Made by a program: the position numbers and the translations under genes
Shown: in pieces, positions 6,509 through 10,432 of the stretch
How the letters are laid out: each line of letters starts with the position of its first letter
Position numbering within the stretch: the stretch's first letter is position 1
Source: Planctomycetota bacterium
Lineage (GTDB): Bacteria > Planctomycetota > Phycisphaerae > FEN-1346
DNA length: 10,432 bases
Direction of reading: 5' to 3'
Assembly (NCBI GenBank): GCA_026387055.1
Contig: JAPLML010000595.1
Location: 1-10,432 of the forward strand
Notes under the pieces: model-generated
What the model saw: the letters and a program-made list of their open reading frames with translations, nothing else
What the model was told of the DNA's origin: nothing
Database searches by the model: none

Positions 6509-8811
6509 TTCTTCAGGATCGTGAGGGCGTCGACGCTCGGCTCGCGCGACAGCTCCGTCTGGATCTTGACCAGCCGATGGTACAGGCCCCCCAGGGCCAT
6601 GAGTTCCTCGTGGCTCCCCTGCTCGACGATCAGCCCCTTGTCGACCACGAGGACGCGGTCGGAGTTCTTGAGGGTGCTCAGGCGGTGGGCGATGGCGATG
6701 GTTGTGCGGCCGGCCGTCATGCGCGCCAGGGCTTCCTGGATGAGCTGCTCGCTCTCGGTGTCGATGTTGCTCGTGGCCTCGTCGAGGATGAGGATCTTGG
6801 GGTTGTAGAGGAGCGCCCGGGCGATGGAGATCCGCTGCTTCTCGCCGCCCGACAGGCCCGCCCCCTGCTCGCCGATGTACGTGTCGTACCCCAGCGAGTG
6901 ACGCATGATGAACTTATGGGCATGCGAGGCCTTGGAGGCGCCGAGGACCTCTTCGGGCGTGGCGTCGCGCCGGCCGTAAGTGACGTTGGCGTAGATCGTG
7001 CCGCGGAAGAGGAACGGCTCCTGGAGCACCACGCCGACGGTTTTGCGGAGGTCGCCCATCTCCAGGTCCCGCACGTCGATGCCGTCGATCAGGACCCGCC
7101 CCTCGTCCACGTCGTAGAACCGGGCCAGGAGGTTGATAAGCGTGGTCTTGCCCGAGCCGCTCTTGCCCACGACGCCAATGTGCTCGCCCGGCTTGACCTC
7201 GAACGAGACGCCCTTGATGACCGGCTCGTGCCGGCTGTAGCCGAACGTCACGTTCTCGAAGCGGATGGAGCCCTGCGGCGAGGTGAGCGTCTTGGCGCTG
7301 TCGGCCTGGACGATCTGCGGCGAGGTGTCGAGGACCTCGAAGGTGCGCTGGGCCGCCGTCAGCAGGCGCGTCAGCCAGTCGGTCAGGGTGGTCATGTGCG
7401 CCAGCGGGCCGTAGAACATGCCCAGGTAGGCCATGAACGCCATCAGCCCGCCGAGTTTCAAGCCCTCGTGGTTCCCCAGCAAGGCATTGTTGATGACCTC
7501 CAGGCCGCCGACGTACCAGACGATGGGGCCGCCTAGGCTGAAGATCAAGCCCATCGCCGGGTTGAAGAGGCTCGTGGCATACTCGACCCGCCGGGCCGAG
7601 TCGCGGACGTACCGGTTCGACCGCCCGAACCGGTCTTCCTCGCGCTGCTCCTGGCCGAAGGCCTTCACGACCCGCACGCCCGAGAGGATCGAGCTGAGGC
7701 TGCTCCAGAGGCGGCTCCAGGCGTCCCACACGCGGAAGTACCGCGGGTAGACCCGGCGCCAGTAGAAGGTGCTCGCCAGGATCACCAGGGGCGCCGGCAG
7801 CAGCGTCCACAGGGCGAGCTTCCACGAGATGCTGAAGAGCATCACCCCGGTGATCACAACCACGAGGATCTGGGCCAGGTAACCGCCCGTGACGTTGCGG
7901 ATGAGGTCGTTGAACGCCCCGGTGTCGTTGACCGCCCGGCTGGTGAGCTGGCCGACGCTGTGGCGGTCGTAGTAGTCGACGCTCAGCCGCATCAGCCGCG
8001 CCAGCACCGCCTCGCGCATGTCGGTCGTGATCTGCGTGCCGACGTAGCTGGAGAGCCGGCCGTTGACGCTGTCGCAGATGGCCCGCAGGATCAGGATGCC
8101 GATCAAGGCCACCACCAGGACCATAAGGTCGCGGGCGGCCCTGTCGGTGGTCAGCGTGCCCTTGACCGCCGGTTCGATGACATCGTCGATGAGGTGCTTC
8201 GTGAGCTGCGGCGGGATCATCAGCAGGCCGATGCTGGCCAGGAGGATGGCGAGCATCAGGATGCCCCACCCCGCATACGGCCCCATCAGGCGGATGATGC
8301 GCGAGAGGACGGCCCCGCGGTTGATGCATCGGCGACACAGGTCGCCCTTGAACTCCAGCGTCATCCCGCACTTGGGGCACTTGCGCGGGTTGTAGTCGTC
8401 CTCGCGGCTGACGGAGGGCTTGCGGTCGCCGATCCAGAGCTTGAGCTTGGAGCAGACCTTGTGGAAGAGGTCGGCCCGGGCGTTCGAGAACGCCAAGACC
8501 TCGACGTAGACGCCGTCGACGAGGACTTCCAGGAACCCGCCGCCCACGCCCTGCCGCGTGCGGACCTCTTTGACGGCCGTTCGGGAGAGGTTGATGCGGA
8601 CGGCGTTCGGCCACCGCTCGCACGGGCGCGCAACGGTCACGAGGCGCTCGTCTTCGACCAGGAGGAAGACCTGGTCGTAGCCGCCTGCCAGGTTCAGGTC
8701 CGTCTCGGCGCTGAGCCAAGCTTGGCGGGGATCGACGCCTTCACCCCTCGCGAGGACCGCCAGGTCGTCCGGCACCGGGCGGTTCAACAGTTCAGAACGA
8801 CTGTCAGCCAC
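6505..8811 (-). CDS. ABC exporter half-transporter (membrane and ATPase domains fused) with zinc-ribbon N-terminal extension
   Basis: The 768-residue inner-membrane exporter probably works as a homodimer. Residues 1-135 are an extra cytoplasmic domain (FLLVEDERLVTVA, GGGFLEVLVDGVYVEVLAF), perhaps PH-like. A zinc ribbon follows: C145-x2-C148 and C159-x2-C162. Six membrane segments lie near 182-200, 228-246, 311-327, 330-348, 418-436 and 455-475. The ATPase domain (about 515-745) is complete: Walker A GKSGSGKT (549-556), Q-loop Gln597, signature LSGGE (653-657), Walker B ILILDEAT (673-680) with catalytic Glu678, and switch His709. All key residues are present, so activity is expected. The substrate is unknown; the fold is of MsbA/lipid-exporter type. 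GTG at 8811 is the start: an in-frame TGA lies six codons upstream, no better start intervenes, and AAGGA is 9 nt before it. It is the first gene of a two-gene operon with DUF1854. Confidence 0.92.
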   Translation of the reverse strand: MADSRSELLNRPVPDDLAVLARGEGVDPRQAWLSAETDLNLAGGYDQVFLLVEDERLVTVARPCERWPNAVRINLSRTAVKEVRTRQGVGGGFLEVLVDGVYVEVLAFSNARADLFHKVCSKLKLWIGDRKPSVSREDDYNPRKCPKCGMTLEFKGDLCRRCINRGAVLSRIIRLMGPYAGWGILMLAILLASIGLLMIPPQLTKHLIDDVIEPAVKGTLTTDRAARDLMVLVVALIGILILRAICDSVNGRLSSYVGTQITTDMREAVLARLMRLSVDYYDRHSVGQLTSRAVNDTGAFNDLIRNVTGGYLAQILVVVITGVMLFSISWKLALWTLLPAPLVILASTFYWRRVYPRYFRVWDAWSRLWSSLSSILSGVRVVKAFGQEQREEDRFGRSNRYVRDSARRVEYATSLFNPAMGLIFSLGGPIVWYVGGLEVINNALLGNHEGLKLGGLMAFMAYLGMFYGPLAHMTTLTDWLTRLLTAAQRTFEVLDTSPQIVQADSAKTLTSPQGSIRFENVTFGYSRHEPVIKGVSFEVKPGEHIGVVGKSGSGKTTLINLLARFYDVDEGRVLIDGIDVRDLEMGDLRKTVGVVLQEPFLFRGTIYANVTYGRRDATPEEVLGASKASHAHKFIMRHSLGYDTYIGEQGAGLSGGEKQRISIARALLYNPKILILDEATSNIDTESEQLIQEALARMTAGRTTIAIAHRLSTLKNSDRVLVVDKGLIVEQGSHEELMALGGLYHRLVKIQTELSREPSVDALTILKK

Positions 8812-8857
8812 CTTCCGACATCCTTGTCACGGGGTCTTCCACGTGCCGCGGCCTGCT

Positions 8858-8876
8858 CGTCAAGCCGTGATTGACG
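8858..8876. promoter_or_regulatory. Dyad CGTCAA-N7-TTGACG upstream of the ABC operon
   Basis: Perfect 6-bp inverted arms lie at 8858-8863 and 8871-8876, 47-65 nt before the GTG of the transporter gene. The position suits an operator or leader hairpin. No -10 box is found at the proper distance from the TTGACG word, so promoter use is unsupported. Confidence 0.25.
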
Positions 8877-9017
8877 TGAGCCTCTCTTCCCTCTGGGCCG
8901 CTGCCCGCGCGCTGGTTGTGCACGCCCGCTGTGCGGCCATCAGACATAAGGGTACCGTACGGCCGCGCGGAAGGCGAGGATTTTCGGCCTTGCGCGGGCC
9001 GGAAGACGCACGTGCTC

Positions 9018-9037
9018 GGCGGGTCAGGAGACCCGCC
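9018..9037. repeat. Strong hairpin downstream of the SEC-C gene
   Basis: An 8-bp perfect stem GGCGGGTC/GACCCGCC encloses the tetraloop AGGA. It begins 21 nt after the stop of the minus-strand SEC-C gene. It could end that transcript, but no T-run follows on the minus strand. It may instead be a dispersed palindromic repeat. Confidence 0.55.
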
Positions 9038-9058
9038 ACGCCAACGGGTGCTGTCGTA

Positions 9059-10291
9059 TCACGAGGTCCTTCGCCCGCAGCACTTCTTGTACTTCCTGCC
9101 GCTGCCGCAAGGACACGGCTCGTTCCGCCCGACCTTCCTGTCAGGAGAATCGGTCTCAGCCGCTTTAGACAGCAGCGGCGTCTGCGCGTTGGAAGGCGGC
9201 TCCGGCGAAGGTTCGGCGGCAAGCCCCAAGTCTTGAAGCATGGCTTGGCGCGGAACTCGAACGGACCCCGGCCCCATCGGCTCCGGTACCGTGCGGATCA
9301 GCATCGCCACCTTCTGGCGGCCGGCGGGCGTCGCGCAGGTCTGGCGCGGCGTCTGGCCACCAAGGACCGGCAAGGGCGTGTCGAGCCACTTCATGTACTG
9401 TTTGTCCATCAGCTTCTGGACGGCCGCCGACAGTTCCGGGGTCATCTCGACGGGCTTGGGCCTCGCGATCCGCTCGTCCATGGGACGGTCTTCGTCGGGC
9501 TCGTCCCAGCGGCGGGTCGTGACATTCTGGAAGACAACACCCGGCAGCTTCTCCAGCCACAGGCGCGCCGCGGCAAGCCGTTTCGCCGAGTTGACGGTCA
9601 GCACCAGTTCGTCCCCCACGAATTCGATCTTGCCGAGCGTCACCGTGTCGCCGGGCATCTTGTCGTCCGGTCCCGTCTCCCGGAACCAGACAAGCTCGCC
9701 CGCCTGCTCGTCGAGCGTGATGTCCCGGCGCTGAAGCATGGCCTGGCGGGCCCCCTGAAGGTCAGCCGCATGGAATGAAGCAGTATGCCATACCAGGTCA
9801 TCTCCATCCGTATTACAGATACGCGGGCGCTTCCAATTCGCCTCCCAGTTCTCCTCCCAATCCCAGAGCCAACCGAACAGGTGGGCGTCGCGCCGAAGGC
9901 CGTCGGGCGTGAATTCCATCCCCCAGTCCTGGAGGAACTCCACGGCTTCCATCCCCATTCCCTCGCCCAGCGGCGGCCCCGCCAGTTCAAGGAAGTGGAA
10001 TCGCCCGGCGGGGAAAGTGCGGGCGGCGACAAACATGCCATCGTCGACGTTCTCGGAGCACAACTGGTCGTGCACCGTCACGGCGCCTCCGAGCAACACA
10101 TCCTCCAGCTCAATCGTTCCGGCTTTCGGATCGTGGCCGGCCACACGGTACAATGTGGGGTGGGCCTCGATTCGGGCTCTGACAAGCCGCGCCTCGGCCT
10201 CCGGAAGCCCCTTGGCCAACATCTCCTCGGCGCGCGTCCGGCTCTTTCGGGTCGGGCGGTAGTCCAGGATTCCCCAGGCCGCGTAGGCCAT
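9059..10291 (-). CDS. SEC-C motif protein, probably 5'-truncated by an insertion sequence
   Basis: The reading frame gives 410 residues from the ATG at 10291. The C-terminus carries a SEC-C zinc motif, RNEPCPCGSGRKYKKCC, with Cys393, Cys395, Cys404 and Cys405. Before it come a Trp-rich segment (WLWDWEENWEANW, 141-153), a beta-rich part (200-235) and MKWLDTPLPVLGGQTPRQ (300-317), as in long SEC-C proteins of unknown function. Those proteins, as I recall them, have a further N-terminal region before the point matching AYAAWGILDYRP. Here that point coincides with the presumed end of an ISAs1-like element at 10292, and no ribosome site precedes the ATG. The frame stays open into the IS to an ATG at 10366 (435 residues), but those 25 residues are out-of-frame transposase DNA. 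I infer a truncated remnant, expressed or not. No partner gene is evident. Confidence 0.75.
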   Translation of the reverse strand: MAYAAWGILDYRPTRKSRTRAEEMLAKGLPEAEARLVRARIEAHPTLYRVAGHDPKAGTIELEDVLLGGAVTVHDQLCSENVDDGMFVAARTFPAGRFHFLELAGPPLGEGMGMEAVEFLQDWGMEFTPDGLRRDAHLFGWLWDWEENWEANWKRPRICNTDGDDLVWHTASFHAADLQGARQAMLQRRDITLDEQAGELVWFRETGPDDKMPGDTVTLGKIEFVGDELVLTVNSAKRLAAARLWLEKLPGVVFQNVTTRRWDEPDEDRPMDERIARPKPVEMTPELSAAVQKLMDKQYMKWLDTPLPVLGGQTPRQTCATPAGRQKVAMLIRTVPEPMGPGSVRVPRQAMLQDLGLAAEPSPEPPSNAQTPLLSKAAETDSPDRKVGRNEPCPCGSGRKYKKCCGRRTS

Positions 10292-10432
10292 CAGGGCGAA
10301 CGCATCTAAATTCTGAGCACTCGCAGAAGGTACGCTTCGTCCCAGCCGGCCTTGAGGCGTTTGCATTTGATGCCGACCTTTGTGATGTGTTCTTGCTTCA
10401 GCAACATCAGGGCGATGCGGCGGACGCGGGAG
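10292..10432 (-). mobile_element. End of an ISAs1-like insertion sequence, continuing past the right edge
   Basis: The transposase C-terminus ends at 10306, and 14 nt later the sequence CAGGGCGAACGCATCTAA, read from 10292, resembles a terminal inverted repeat of ISAs1-type elements as I remember them. The boundary at 10292 is inferred; the other end and the target duplication lie outside the window. Confidence 0.55.
10306..10432 (-). CDS. ISAs1 family transposase, C-terminal fragment
   Basis: Only the last 41 codons before the TAG at 10308-10306 are visible; the gene begins beyond the right edge. The residues read RRIALMLLKQEHITKVGIK, then CKRLKAGWDEAYLLRVLRI at the very end. This matches the closing pattern of ISAs1/H-repeat transposases: a LLK-Q/R-D/E stretch, a K-x-GIK turn, then RLKAGWD-x-x-YLL. 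The catalytic DDE residues are outside the window, so activity cannot be judged. The fragment overlaps, in another frame, the artificial upstream extension of the SEC-C reading frame. The stop lies just inside the presumed inverted repeat, as is common in compact insertion sequences. Confidence 0.75.
   Translation of the reverse strand, partial: SRVRRIALMLLKQEHITKVGIKCKRLKAGWDEAYLLRVLRI

Larger units (their letters stand above)
8812..9058. other. Non-coding gap between the SEC-C gene and the ABC operon
   Basis: These 247 nt hold no credible gene; the plus-strand open frames here are GC-driven and extend antisense to real genes. The gap contains a strong hairpin near 9018-9037 and a short dyad at 8858-8876. 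It should also contain the promoter of the ABC-DUF1854 operon, but I cannot point to a convincing -10/-35 pair. Confidence 0.6.

Noticed and set aside
6914..8719. Minus-strand open frame of 601 codons within the ABC gene
   Set aside because: It overlaps the transporter in another frame, is rich in Arg/Pro/Gly/His, and lacks any motif. The transporter frame holds all ABC motifs.
10292..10366. ATG at 10366 as the true start of the SEC-C protein
   Set aside because: The added 25 residues are an alternative frame of the transposase C-terminus and IS end, so they are unlikely to be native protein.

Overview
The window is GC-rich and encodes mostly on the minus strand. It most likely comes from a member of the Planctomycetota, possibly a Phycisphaerae-like lineage known from metagenomes. 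The main pointer is the very large repetitive protein at 1548-5816. It opens with a variant of the LEPR-XLL N-terminal motif typical of giant planctomycete exported proteins, and it carries paired propeller and cadherin-like modules of the kind seen there. The placement rests on family resemblance, not on a marker gene.

Layout from left to right. (1) 1-212, minus: the first 70 codons of a KdsD/KpsF/GutQ-type arabinose-5-phosphate isomerase (Kdo pathway), running off the left edge. (2) 213-370: a divergent intergenic region with candidate promoters for both flanking genes and an operator-like dyad. (3) 371-1459, plus: a secreted coiled-coil protein of unknown function. (4) 1460-1547: a convergent gap holding a perfect 24-bp palindrome. 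(5) 1548-5816, minus: a 1422-residue protein made of two consecutive seven-bladed lactonase-like beta-propellers, each followed by a related beta-rich module, then a repetitive beta-rich tail. (6) 5954-6508 and 6505-8811, minus: a DUF1854 protein translationally coupled to a fused ABC exporter half-transporter with an unusual zinc-ribbon N-terminal extension. (7) 8812-9058: a non-coding gap with one strong hairpin and one short dyad. (8) 9059-10291, minus: a SEC-C zinc-motif protein that appears to have lost its N-terminus. (9) 10292-10432: the end of an ISAs1-like insertion sequence, whose transposase C-terminus runs off the right edge.

Two stories stand out. The IS end abuts the SEC-C gene exactly where its reading frame begins, so this gene is probably a 5'-truncated remnant. 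The ABC transporter and DUF1854 pair is a recognised partnership (annotated elsewhere with cyanophycin loci), but here it stands without cyanophycin genes in view. The giant propeller protein shows a clear duplicated architecture with a 53-residue blade period. I found no tRNA, rRNA, CRISPR array or convincing new defence system.
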